Shown here: piece after piece, positions 33,712 through 41,576 of the stretch
How positions within the stretch are numbered: the stretch's first letter is position 1
Layout: each line of letters begins with the position of its first letter
Origin: Paenibacillus solani
GTDB lineage: Bacteria; Bacillota; Bacilli; Paenibacillales; Paenibacillaceae
Length of the DNA stretch: 53,200 nt
Direction: 5' to 3'
NCBI RefSeq assembly: GCF_001277345.1
Contig: NZ_LIUT01000006.1
Span: forward strand, 514,241 to 567,440
Notes under the pieces: model-generated
What the model saw: only the letters and a program-made list of their open reading frames with translations
Databases searched by the model: none
Told to the model about the DNA's origin: nothing
Made by a program: the position numbers and the translations under genes

Positions 33712-34530
33712 ATGGGGGAGATTCTTATTTTCTCGAAAAAACGCATTAAACAATTGATGGCCGGAGCGCTTCTATCAGCAGCTGTTCTTGGTTCTTATGG
33801 ATATGGGTCTGTAAATGAAGTGGCTGCCGCCAGTGTGCAGTCCGTCACAAAAGGTGTAGCGAGCGCAAATGTGTACATGCGCAGTCAGCCATCGACTTCA
33901 GGTAAAGTCGTTAACCGCGTGCATAAGGGCGACCGCGTTCAAATTCTGGGCAGCAGCTCAGGCTGGTATAAGATCAAAACTTCAAATGGAAAGCAAGGAT
34001 TTGCTTCGTCTAAATATATTAACCATAGTAATAGCTCTTCAAACAATTCCGGCAGTCATTCCGGAAATGCGGGAAGCACAGCGCCTTCTGCGAGCGCTAG
34101 TGTTGAGAAAGTAATCAGTGCAGGTATGAAATATTTGGGAACGCCGTACGAATTCGGCTCTAACCGCAATTCAACGAAAACTTTTGATTGTTCCGCATTT
34201 ATCCGCCGTGCATTCATGGACGGCGCTAACATTACACTCCCAAGCGATTCGCGCAAGCAGGGGCAGTACGTCAAAGATAAAGGAACTGCAGTTTATAACG
34301 TCAATCAATTAAAACGCGGGGATCAGGTATTCTTCATGAGTTATAGAGGCTCATCGGCATCTGCTTATGCCGGATTGGACAAGTCCAAACAGCGGATTAC
34401 CCATGTGGCTATATACTTGGGTGACAACAAGCTGCTGCATACCTATTCGAAGCAATCCGGCGGAGTCCTTGTAAGTACATTCAGCGATTCCTGGAAACAT
34501 CGCTTCGTGCATGGCGGAAGCGTGTTGTAA
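33712..34530 (+). CDS. Secreted SH3b-NlpC/P60 peptidoglycan endopeptidase
   Basis: A cell-wall hydrolase of about 272 residues. Signal peptide with hydrophobic MAGALLSAAVLGSYGYGS ending near AAA; SH3b domain (ASANVYMRSQPSTSGKVVNR, then GWYKIKTSNGKQGFASSKYI); a Ser/Asn linker (SNSSSNNSGSHSGNAGS); then NlpC/P60. Catalytic Cys160 is in FDCSAFIRR and His in ITHVAIYLGD. It should cut gamma-D-Glu-diamino-acid bonds in stem peptides. The start is uncertain. The frame opens with TTG at 33664, the ATG at 33712 has no ribosome site, and GGGGGAG lies at 33714-33720, so a non-standard ATT start at 33727 is possible. All versions keep the signal peptide. Confidence 0.85.
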   Translation: MGEILIFSKKRIKQLMAGALLSAAVLGSYGYGSVNEVAAASVQSVTKGVASANVYMRSQPSTSGKVVNRVHKGDRVQILGSSSGWYKIKTSNGKQGFASSKYINHSNSSSNNSGSHSGNAGSTAPSASASVEKVISAGMKYLGTPYEFGSNRNSTKTFDCSAFIRRAFMDGANITLPSDSRKQGQYVKDKGTAVYNVNQLKRGDQVFFMSYRGSSASAYAGLDKSKQRITHVAIYLGDNKLLHTYSKQSGGVLVSTFSDSWKHRFVHGGSVL

Positions 34531-34580
34531 TCTATCATCATGTTTTCATAGTGTAAGTATCCGTACTTAACAGATAATAG

Positions 34581-34632
34581 AAGGACTGTCTGATTAGGAG
34601 ATCTGCATGATCTCTAACAGGCAGTCCTTTGT
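34581..34632 (+). terminator. Terminator after the NlpC/P60 gene
   Basis: AAGGACTGTCTG (34581-34592) pairs with CAGGCAGTCCTT (34618-34629), with inner GGAGATC/GATCTC stem. The T tract is weak. Confidence 0.65.
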
Positions 34633-34719
34633 CGTTTGGAGTTTGCTTTTCACCTTTGATTTCAGTAAGGTGGACAATAGAGAACGGACAACATCAAGAA
34701 ATGGACAGGAGAGAAAATG

Positions 34720-34917
34720 ATGAATGGTGGACAGCGTTCGAATATAAAGCCAGGCCTTGAGGTTGATATCGTATTGAAACAGGATCAACGAACGGGCAAA
34801 CTAACCCGGGGCGTCGTCAAGGATATTTTGACTAATTCCCAAAACCATCCGCATGGCATTAAAGTACGCCTTCAAGATGGACAGGTGGGACGGGTAAAGA
34901 ACATTTACGAGTCCTAG
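34720..34917 (+). CDS. ywbE: YwbE-family small protein
   Basis: A 65-residue protein matching the YwbE family of Firmicutes almost throughout: IKPGLEVDIVLKQDQRTGKL, TRGVVKDILTNS, HPHGIKVRLQDGQVGRVKNI. The family is small and basic, with a predicted beta-barrel (KOW/SH3-like) and no established function. Two ATGs stand side by side. The second (34720) is eight bases after AGGAG and is chosen; the first would give one more residue. Confidence 0.9.
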   Translation: MNGGQRSNIKPGLEVDIVLKQDQRTGKLTRGVVKDILTNSQNHPHGIKVRLQDGQVGRVKNIYES

Positions 34918-35088
34918 ACTTTTGCTGCATCCATGCCTGAAATCCCCGTGACTACGACTGCATGACAGAGTCGCAACAGCCGTGCCAAAACTTCGCGATA
35001 TCAGCGCGGTTTCGGTTATGGCTATTTTGCATTCTTGTGCAACATTACGCTCATATCATCCGTTTGAAGGTTGAGGTGAGAATGAAAG

Positions 35089-35679
35089 ATGAGAAGATAC
35101 CTTTATATGGGATTTATCTTGATGTTGATGGTGACAGGCTGCGCACAGCAGGGGTCTAAGGGAGCAGATTTGACTGATCCGCCATTAAATAAAACTGCAA
35201 GGGGAAGTCATGCTGAGGTTACCGATGGGGACTTCGTGTATCGTCTTGTCAGCGAGAAAGAGCAATACGATTATGGGGACCAAGTGAAGGTATATGGTGA
35301 GCTGGAGTATATCGGTGAACAAGATGAAATTACGATTGGTCATGCGGCTTCTCCCTTTTATTTTCCGATGAAAGAGCTCACAAGGGATTACGATATCGGT
35401 TATGCCATGAATGAGCCTTATTTTACAACTACGCTGAAAAAAGGTGAGCCTCTCCGTGAATATTACAGTGGGGGCGGCGGATACAGCAGCCAAGACAAAA
35501 AGGAATACAAAGACTTCATTCACTCCCTCCAGGATGGTTATCCGGACGGGCACTACGTGGTATACGGATCGGCGGATTTCATGATTGATTCGCAGTCGAA
35601 GGGCGCAAATCAGGCAGAGCCAGAGAACTATAAGATCCAGGCCGAGATCGAATTCAGCGTAAGTGATGAGGATAAGTAA
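35089..35679 (+). CDS. Hypothetical lipoprotein
   Basis: A 196-residue lipoprotein with signal MGFILMLMVTGC, lipidated Cys18. The mature domain is acidic and predicted beta-rich (DFVYRLVSEKEQYDYGDQVK, VYGELEYIGEQDEITIGHAA), resembling an Ig-like or BsuPI-type fold, but no family is recognised with confidence. GAGGTGAG lies eight bases before the ATG at 35089. A strong terminator follows, so it is a single gene. Function unknown. Confidence 0.75.
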   Translation: MRRYLYMGFILMLMVTGCAQQGSKGADLTDPPLNKTARGSHAEVTDGDFVYRLVSEKEQYDYGDQVKVYGELEYIGEQDEITIGHAASPFYFPMKELTRDYDIGYAMNEPYFTTTLKKGEPLREYYSGGGGYSSQDKKEYKDFIHSLQDGYPDGHYVVYGSADFMIDSQSKGANQAEPENYKIQAEIEFSVSDEDK

Positions 35680-35699
35680 TTAAGCTCAAGCATAAAAGT

Positions 35700-35737
35700 G
35701 GGGATCGCGCAGACTGCGTGATCCCCTTCTTTTTATT
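35700..35737 (+). terminator. Rho-independent terminator
   Basis: GGGGATC-GCG...CGT-GATCCCC hairpin followed by TTCTTTTTATT. It reaches the stop region of the convergent glutamine-rich gene. Confidence 0.85.
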
Positions 35738-36107
35738 GGAAGCCTTGACCTTGATGCGTGTTAGGGCTATTTGCAAAACCATGCTGGCCAAATGAAGGCT
35801 GAATATGCTGCGTTTGGTTGTGGATCTGTACGGAATTTTCTACTTGTCTAACGATTTGGGAAATCTGTTGATATTGCTGAATAGCTTGCTGATGGCCTTG
35901 AAGGGCGGATTGGATCATTTGTGCAGCTTGACGCTCACGCTGAGAAAGTTCCTCCAGCCGTGCTGCATTTTGCTGCTCTTGCTGCATGAGCTGCTGATAC
36001 ATACTAGAGGCTTGTTGGGTTTGCTGGGTCAACTGTTGAAGAATTTGCTCACACTGGCGAATTTGCTGGGAAACTTGTGAGTAATTGTTGTTATTAGATT
36101 GATACAT
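35733..36107 (-). CDS. Glutamine-rich coiled-coil protein
   Basis: A 124-residue protein with about one residue in four or more being Gln. Long helical heptad-like stretches: SQVSQQIRQCEQILQQLTQQ, MYQQLMQQEQQNAARLEELS, HQQAIQQYQQISQIVRQVEN; then a Gly/His/Asn tail (PSFGQHGFANSPNTHQGQGF). No signal peptide or membrane span. AGGAGG lies nine bases before ATG, so translation is credible. Such proteins in spore formers may be coat or surface-associated, but no family was recognised and no function is proposed. Confidence 0.75.
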   Translation of the reverse strand: MYQSNNNNYSQVSQQIRQCEQILQQLTQQTQQASSMYQQLMQQEQQNAARLEELSQRERQAAQMIQSALQGHQQAIQQYQQISQIVRQVENSVQIHNQTQHIQPSFGQHGFANSPNTHQGQGFQ

Positions 36108-36182
36108 GGATCGTATTCCTCCTAAGAATGTTTGGTTGGAACTCGAGGTTAGTGTACGGAAGAATACGTAAAAACATCCTGC

Positions 36183-36668
36183 TTATAACGCGAGTTGGCC
36201 TTCCAATATGTGGACGAACGCTTCTAAGAATTGCTGATCCTCTTGGTCAAAACGGTTCTTTAGCGGACTATCGATATCCAATACGCCATACAATGCGCCA
36301 TCTACGATGATCGGTACGACAATTTCGCTGTTCGAGGCTGCATCGCAGGCAATATGTCCCGGAAATTCATGGACATCAGCTACAAGCAGGGTCGTCCGTT
36401 TGGCGGCAGCCGTACCGCAGACCCCGCGGTTCATCGGAATCCGAATGCAAGCGGGCAGCCCTTGAAATGGGCCGAGCACCAGCTCGTTGCCATCGTATAG
36501 ATAGAAGCCGACCCAATTAATATCGGATAGAAAATGCCTGAGTAGTGCGGATGCATTGGATAAATTGGCAATCGCACTAGGTTCATCGTGAATAAGAGAC
36601 TTTAACTGTCTTAGGACCTGGTTATACTGCTCGTTCTGGGTTCCTTCGTAGGGCATATTTTGAAACAT
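36183..36668 (-). CDS. msrC: GAF-domain free methionine-R-sulfoxide reductase (fRMsr)
   Basis: A 161-residue GAF protein that reduces free methionine-R-sulfoxide. The three catalytic/resolving cysteines are at 74 (LPACIRI), 84 (GVCGTAA) and 108 (HIACDAASNSEIV). The spacing of 10 and 24 residues is the same as in the E. coli enzyme (84, 94, 118). Substrate pocket residues NSEIVVPI and LDIDSP are also present. The frame extends 45 bases further upstream from a GTG. ATG at 36668, preceded by AAAGGA, gives the family N terminus (MFQNMPYEGTQNEQYN) and is chosen. Bacillus YtsP is the closest described relative. Confidence 0.9.
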   Translation of the reverse strand: MFQNMPYEGTQNEQYNQVLRQLKSLIHDEPSAIANLSNASALLRHFLSDINWVGFYLYDGNELVLGPFQGLPACIRIPMNRGVCGTAAAKRTTLLVADVHEFPGHIACDAASNSEIVVPIIVDGALYGVLDIDSPLKNRFDQEDQQFLEAFVHILEGQLAL

Positions 36669-36864
36669 GTAGGAATCTGTCCTTTCTGCATTCATTACTT
36701 CTGATTTCACCACCTTAGTCCAAAAATATGATTTTCGTCAAGAGACAACTGAAGGAAACCGGGACATCCGAGAGGTGTGCTACAGGCTGATTCCCTGCTA
36801 AGGTGCAAGGGTAATGTATGACATGACTCAGTATCAATATACCAGATGGAGGGAGAGGGAATGA

Positions 36865-37170
36865 ATGCGGGCAGATGTACAGAATTTGTTTATCGGTATC
36901 CATATGCTCTATCTTGCCCATGAGCGCGATCTTACGATTAGCGAGATGCAGCCAGAGCTGGAGCGTCAGGGATATAAGGTTGGCGACCGGGAAGTAAAGT
37001 ATGAACTTGAACGTTTGACAGAGGAGAATTTCCTGACTGCTCACGGCGATGCCTATAGTCTGACGGGTGCCGGGATAGAGGAATTCAAGGAAATTCAGAA
37101 CAAGCTGAAGGACCTCTGTGAGGAGGTATTGAAGCCGGTAAATCAGAAGAAGGAAGACACGATGGCGTAG
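36865..37170 (+). CDS. Small winged-helix-like protein
   Basis: A 101-residue soluble protein resembling a PadR/MarR-like winged helix: LFIGIHMLYLAHERDLTISE, MQPELERQGYKVGDREVKYE and LERLTEENFLTAHGDAYSLT could be helix-helix-recognition helix-wing. The C-terminal helix is basic and acidic mixed. No dimerisation domain is seen. The ribosome site GGAGGGAGAGGGA lies just before ATG 36865. Regulator function is inferred from predicted fold only; targets unknown. Confidence 0.6.
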   Translation: MRADVQNLFIGIHMLYLAHERDLTISEMQPELERQGYKVGDREVKYELERLTEENFLTAHGDAYSLTGAGIEEFKEIQNKLKDLCEEVLKPVNQKKEDTMA

Positions 37171-37188
37171 GAAGTACCTCAATATATA

Positions 37189-37237
37189 GAAAATCCCCCG
37201 TATGACGCATGCTAAGTGCGAAATCGGGGGATTTTTT
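37189..37237. terminator. Bidirectional terminator
   Basis: AAAATCCCCCG pairs with CGGGGGATTTTTT around a 23-base loop, between convergent genes. Confidence 0.85.
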
Positions 37238-37250
37238 GCATGCGAATTTA

Positions 37251-38240
37251 TCAGGTAAGTTGTGACCCATTCAGTTCCAGCTGAAATGCAGGAGGGGGTG
37301 GAGCGACCTTCGGCTGCAGTACGCTCATAGGTTGACCTATATGTTCACGAAGAAACGAATGCACACCTTCCCGATATTGCTCAGGATCAACATGATAAGC
37401 GTTCGCATGGACGGCACCTTCGATCAGCAGTAGTTTCTTTGGTTCCGCTTTAGCTTCAAACATCTCGACACTCATCCGGGTAGGGACGTAATTGTCCTTA
37501 GTGCCATGAATGAACATGACAGGAAGAGAGCTGTTTCGGACAGCCCGGATCGGGCTAACCTGATCAAGACTAAACCCAGCTTTACTGCGAATTCGGGCAT
37601 TCACCCAAGACAGAAACGGTACCGATGGGATTTTGTTGACACGCGTAAGCTGATGCCGCATGAGATCGGTTAAATCGGAGTACGGACAATCGGCAATGAC
37701 CAGTTTAACCTGCGGATCAGCAATGGACAGATATTCAAGCACCGTTCCGCCGCCGAGCGATTGGCCATGAAGACCGATAACCACGTCTTCTCCATACTGC
37801 TCCGTTAACCAACGCACCCAAGCCTGCACATCGTGTTTCTCATAATAACCATAAGTAGTAAAGCGTCCTTCACTTCGTCCATGCCGACGTTGATCGATAA
37901 GGAGTACGTTGTAGCCTTCTTCTGTAAACAAGTCAATGAATTGGGTAGATACTGCCCGGGAACCCGTATAGCCATGGACAAGAAGAACCCAATGCTTCGA
38001 CCCTGGATTACTCTCAATGGCCGCGCCACACAGCTTCAAACCATCAAAGCTCATAATAACGACTTCGTTTTTTCGAAGTGATTCGTATTGTTCCCTACTA
38101 TACAAACCGGCTGTTTCCAGCACCTTAAACAGCTTGAGATCATTCTTTACTCGCATTCGTGTAATCTGCAGATACCCGATTTGCGTAATGGCAGCGGCTA
38201 AGACAATAATGGTTAACATCAAGACAATCACGATATACAT
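37251..38240 (-). CDS. Membrane-anchored alpha/beta hydrolase
   Basis: A 329-residue protein with an N-terminal membrane span (residues 2-24) followed by an alpha/beta-hydrolase of the YqkD/BAAT-like group. The oxyanion region is VLLVHGYTGSR, the nucleophile Ser is in LHGQSLGGGT, the acid is the Asp in HGTKDNYVP, and the His is in GAVHANAY. The conserved DQRRHGRSEG motif is typical of this group. The catalytic domain is probably cytoplasmic or outside, depending on topology, which the N terminus leaves open. Substrate unknown. B. subtilis YqkD is a similar protein. Confidence 0.88.
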   Translation of the reverse strand: MYIVIVLMLTIIVLAAAITQIGYLQITRMRVKNDLKLFKVLETAGLYSREQYESLRKNEVVIMSFDGLKLCGAAIESNPGSKHWVLLVHGYTGSRAVSTQFIDLFTEEGYNVLLIDQRRHGRSEGRFTTYGYYEKHDVQAWVRWLTEQYGEDVVIGLHGQSLGGGTVLEYLSIADPQVKLVIADCPYSDLTDLMRHQLTRVNKIPSVPFLSWVNARIRSKAGFSLDQVSPIRAVRNSSLPVMFIHGTKDNYVPTRMSVEMFEAKAEPKKLLLIEGAVHANAYHVDPEQYREGVHSFLREHIGQPMSVLQPKVAPPPPAFQLELNGSQLT

Positions 38241-38473
38241 ATTCAGATCGTTTCCTCCTCCTTCCGTTATACAAAGGGGCTTATGAAGGTAACATCTATT
38301 GACGGAAACTGCCCGAATCCATCAATATATTAACATTACAGCTCCTACACTGAACTGTTGATGGATGACCAATCAAGGATTTGGGATTTGTTATAACCTT
38401 TATATACACGCACATAGTATCACCGGAAACATGGGATATAAGTCGGATTTTTTGTGAGGAGGGGAGAACAAAG

Positions 38474-39058
38474 ATGTATGTCTGCGAAGGAATCATACCC
38501 GAGTTAACGGGACAACGGATCCGTCTGCGCAGGATAAAGGAGGAGGATGCCGAAGCGATGCTGTGCTGCTGGTCCGATCCTGATACGGCGGCTTTTCTGG
38601 ATTTGCCTCCATTACACTCAGCCGAAGACGCCAAATCATTAATAATCTGGTTGCAGCATCTTGCCCAGCAGGATGAGACCATTCGCTGGGGAATTGAAAT
38701 GGTGGATACGGGAAAATTAATCGGCAGCTGCGGGTTTAATTTCTGGCAGCTTACGGGAGCGTTCAGAGGTGAATTTGGCTGTGAACTGAGAAGTGCATAT
38801 TGGGGGCAGGGTTATATGTCGGAGGCGGCCGAATTAGCTATGACTTTCGGGTATTCCATCATGGGACTTAACCGGATTGAAGCTTTCGTAGACCCAAGAA
38901 ACGAGCGGGCATGCCGGTGGTTTGCGAGAAACGGTTATTTGCGTGAAGGCATGCTGCGGGATTATCGCCATACGTCCGGGGGATATGTTGATGCTGTCGT
39001 TTTTTCGCGGCTAAGAAGAGAGGAGACAGGAGGCACTAAGACCACTGCAAACGAGTAA
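38474..39058 (+). CDS. GNAT N-acetyltransferase (RimJ/RimL type)
   Basis: A 194-residue acetyltransferase of the Acetyltransf_3 group. Key parts: RIRLRRIKEEDAEAMLCCWS, LIGSCGFN and ELRSAYWGQGYMSEAAELAM, the acetyl-CoA loop (Q/R-x-x-G-x-G/A in YWGQGYMSEA), and the C-terminal FARNGYLREGMLRDY. Related enzymes acetylate ribosomal-protein N termini or small molecules; the substrate is unknown. GAGGAGGGG precedes ATG 38474; the frame is open upstream to 38381 without a better start. Confidence 0.9.
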   Translation: MYVCEGIIPELTGQRIRLRRIKEEDAEAMLCCWSDPDTAAFLDLPPLHSAEDAKSLIIWLQHLAQQDETIRWGIEMVDTGKLIGSCGFNFWQLTGAFRGEFGCELRSAYWGQGYMSEAAELAMTFGYSIMGLNRIEAFVDPRNERACRWFARNGYLREGMLRDYRHTSGGYVDAVVFSRLRREETGGTKTTANE

Positions 39059-39071
39059 CAGGAAATTGGGA

Positions 39072-39101
39072 TTGTGCATGCTTTACAGTAACCTTTATAA
39101 T
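39072..39101 (+). promoter_or_regulatory. Candidate promoter of the DHA2 exporter
   Basis: TTGTGC (39072-39077) and TATAAT (39096-39101), 18-base spacing. It lies after the GNAT stop and before the hairpin at 39119, so the hairpin would be in this transcript's leader. Confidence 0.5.
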
Positions 39102-39118
39102 AGTAATATTGCATGATG

Positions 39119-39149
39119 GAAAGCGCTTCTGGATCAGGAGGCGCTTTTT
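39119..39149 (+). terminator. Terminator hairpin between promoter and exporter gene (possible attenuator)
   Basis: AAAGCGCTTCT pairs with GGAGGCGCTTT-type sequence (GAAAGCGC / GCGCTTTTT), loop near GGATCA, T5 tail. It could end the GNAT gene or attenuate the exporter. Confidence 0.65.
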
Positions 39150-39218
39150 ATGCCGTTGGCCCCGGTTGTATGCTGAATATGCATGCCGGGGCTCTCTAGA
39201 GTAAAGGGGACGAAGGAA

Positions 39219-40739
39219 TTGGGTGTATTAAAACAAGACAAACGCAGTTACATCTTGGTAGGGATTCTGTTATCCACCTTTATGGCTGCGATTGAAGGAA
39301 CGGTGGTCGGTCCGGCAGGTCCGGCAATAATCAGCAGCTTTGGCAGCGTGAGCCTGATGAGCTGGATTTTTACGGCCTATCTGCTGACGATGGCTGTAAC
39401 GACGCCGATCTTTGGTAAGATTAGCGATTTATACGGACGTAAGCCGGTTTTCTTATACGGCTCGCTCATCTTTCTCGTAGGCTCATTGTTGTGCGGCCTG
39501 TCGCAGAACATGACGCAGTTGATCATATTCAGGGCAATCCAGGGGATAGGTGCAGGCGCCGTCATTCCGGTTACCTTCACGATTGTCGGCGACATTTACA
39601 ATCTGGAGGAACGGGGTAAGATTCAGGGCATGATCAGTTCCGTATGGGGGATATCTTCTCTAATCGGACCGCTGCTCGGTGGGTATTTTGTAGACTATCT
39701 GTCCTGGCACTGGATTTTTGTGTTTAATGTGCCGTTTGCACTGTTATCCATATGGCTCATTTTCCGTTATTTTAAAGAGGAACGCACCACGCGAGAAGTT
39801 TCGATCGACTACGGAGGAGCGGCTCTGTTTACCGTGGGGATGACGGCGCTGCTGTTTGCACTCGCAGTAGGCGGTGGAGAGAACTACTCCTGGACATCTC
39901 CCATCATTCTCAGTCTCATCATCGGTTCTGTGGTACTGCTCGCTGCGTTTCTGGTGGTGGAGAGCAAGGTCAAGGAGCCGATGCTGCCGCTTCATCTGTT
40001 CAAGATCAGGGATATAACAGTATCAACGGTGGCCAATATTCTGGTGAGTGCGCTTATTATCGGGTTGACCACATATTTGCCGCTTTGGATTCAAGGCGTA
40101 CGGGGCGGCAATGCCACCTTGTCAGGCTTAACGCTGGCTCCCATGTCGATTGGATGGCTGATCGGCTCTATCATCAGCGGCCGTCTGATCATAAAGAACG
40201 GATCGCGCAAAACGGCGATCATCGGAGTCATCTGCCTCATCATAGGTGCTGTAGGACTGGCGTTCATGCATAAGGATACGGCGCTGGGTGTGCTGCTGGT
40301 CTTTACTTTTATTTATGGCATCGGATTCGGGTATATCTCAACTTTGTTTCAGATTATCGCGCAATCCTCGGTTGGTTACCAGGTTCGCGGAGCTTCCACG
40401 GCACTGAACTCCTTCATCCGGACATTCGGACAGACCGTGGGTGTAGCGGTATTCGGCTTATGGGTCAATGCCGGAATTGCGGGCAGGCTTGCCGCTGAAC
40501 CGGATTCGGCTGGCATCACCAGCGATGATATTAACAAATTGCTCTCTCCGCATGGCATGGCTGAGCTGCCCGAAGGCTCAGGCAGCCTGCTGAGCGGAAT
40601 ACTGGAAGGAAGCCTGAATTCTCTGTTTGTGGTGATGGCCGTTATGGCTGTGATCTGTATGCTGATCGTGGCCGCCTTCCGTAATGCGCCCCCTGAGCCA
40701 GAAGCGGGAGTGGAAGAACTGTCGTCTTCCGCGAAATAA
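39219..40739 (+). CDS. DHA2-family (EmrB/QacA) multidrug MFS exporter
   Basis: A proton-driven drug exporter of about 506 residues with 14 predicted spans. Motif A is GKISDLYGRKPVF, motif B-like RAIQGIGAGAVIP, and motif C of DHA2 is WGISSLIGPLLGGYFVDYLS followed by WHWIFVFNVP. A TTG start at 39219 with AAGGGGA eight bases before is preferred; an ATG at 39183 in frame has no ribosome site. The leader contains a promoter and a terminator hairpin, a layout known from antibiotic-inducible efflux genes. A convergent MarR-family regulator gene downstream may control it. Confidence 0.9.
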   Translation: MGVLKQDKRSYILVGILLSTFMAAIEGTVVGPAGPAIISSFGSVSLMSWIFTAYLLTMAVTTPIFGKISDLYGRKPVFLYGSLIFLVGSLLCGLSQNMTQLIIFRAIQGIGAGAVIPVTFTIVGDIYNLEERGKIQGMISSVWGISSLIGPLLGGYFVDYLSWHWIFVFNVPFALLSIWLIFRYFKEERTTREVSIDYGGAALFTVGMTALLFALAVGGGENYSWTSPIILSLIIGSVVLLAAFLVVESKVKEPMLPLHLFKIRDITVSTVANILVSALIIGLTTYLPLWIQGVRGGNATLSGLTLAPMSIGWLIGSIISGRLIIKNGSRKTAIIGVICLIIGAVGLAFMHKDTALGVLLVFTFIYGIGFGYISTLFQIIAQSSVGYQVRGASTALNSFIRTFGQTVGVAVFGLWVNAGIAGRLAAEPDSAGITSDDINKLLSPHGMAELPEGSGSLLSGILEGSLNSLFVVMAVMAVICMLIVAAFRNAPPEPEAGVEELSSSAK

Positions 40740-40780
40740 TACATGAACTCATGAAGGACTATTTTATATATAAAATATAA

Positions 40781-40814
40781 CAGAACCCCTGTCTCTTTCA
40801 GACAGGGGTTCTGC
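40781..40814. terminator. Hairpin between convergent exporter and MarR genes
   Basis: CAGAACCCCTGTC-TCTTTCA-GACAGGGGTTCTG, a perfect 13-bp stem. Flanks are AT-rich on both sides rather than pure T. Confidence 0.8.
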
Positions 40815-40895
40815 ATTATAAGCCTCGGAGCTGTGTATGATGTTTAAAAAACTCTTGGTGAACTTGGGTTTTGCACTTATTTGATTCTCCCAAAT

Positions 40896-41360
40896 TTAAC
40901 GGCGCGTGATCTGCACCTGCTCCGCATGTTTATTCATCTTGCCAAGAAGACTGATCAGCTGCTGCTTTTCTTCCTCGTTCAATCCTCCCAAGGCATGCTG
41001 AATATGACGTTCATGCAGGGGATATAGCTTCTGCATCAATTGTTCCCCGGGCAGTGTTAGTTCGGCATAAATCACTCTTCTGTCCTCCGGGCAAGGTCTG
41101 CGGCGCACATATCCTCTTTCGACAAGCTTGTCTACCACGTAGGTAACATTACCGCTCTGCAGTAGCAGCTGTGCCCCAATCTGCTGGATGGGCTGACGCC
41201 CTTTATAGAACAGGACTTCCATGACGGCAAATGAAGTTGGGTTAAAACCCTCGATTTTACTGCCGTTCACGACATGCTCATTGACGCTCTTGAATGACTT
41301 GGCAAACACCCGATACAGGTGCATAGCAAGCTGTGTATCGTGTTCATGTGATACCTTCAT
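40896..41360 (-). CDS. MarR-family transcriptional regulator
   Basis: A 154-residue winged-helix regulator of the MarR family. The HTH is IQQIGAQLLLQSGNVTYVVD followed by KLVERGYVRRRPCPEDRRVIYAELT, with the wing DRR motif. A single Cys in RRPCPEDRR could act as redox or electrophile sensor, as in MhqR/OhrR-type proteins, but it is not at their usual N-terminal position. GGCGGGAGA precedes ATG. It lies between a drug exporter (convergent) and an MFS exporter (divergent), so it may control one or both. A TTG-N8-CAA inverted half-site lies in the divergent region. Confidence 0.92.
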   Translation of the reverse strand: MKVSHEHDTQLAMHLYRVFAKSFKSVNEHVVNGSKIEGFNPTSFAVMEVLFYKGRQPIQQIGAQLLLQSGNVTYVVDKLVERGYVRRRPCPEDRRVIYAELTLPGEQLMQKLYPLHERHIQHALGGLNEEEKQQLISLLGKMNKHAEQVQITRR

Positions 41361-41427
41361 ACATTCTCCCGCCTTTAAAATGGACTCATTATGCCCTGAA
41401 TTACTTCAAATCTAAGATTACGCTGAA

Positions 41428-41441
41428 TTGAACAATTGCAA
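41428..41441. promoter_or_regulatory. Possible MarR operator
   Basis: TTGAACAATTGCAA has outer TTG/CAA and inner AATT symmetry and lies between marR-type and exporter genes. Only one imperfect copy is visible, so this is weak. Confidence 0.25.
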
Positions 41442-41576
41442 CATATAATATGTCACAATGCGTGAAACAATTTCATTCTTTGGCTCGGGTATGAACTACT
41501 TCTTCAGGCTGATCTCAGGTCCGGGTGCTGATTCTATAATGGGGTTATGCAAAAAGCGAAGAAGAGGGTGGAAGGA

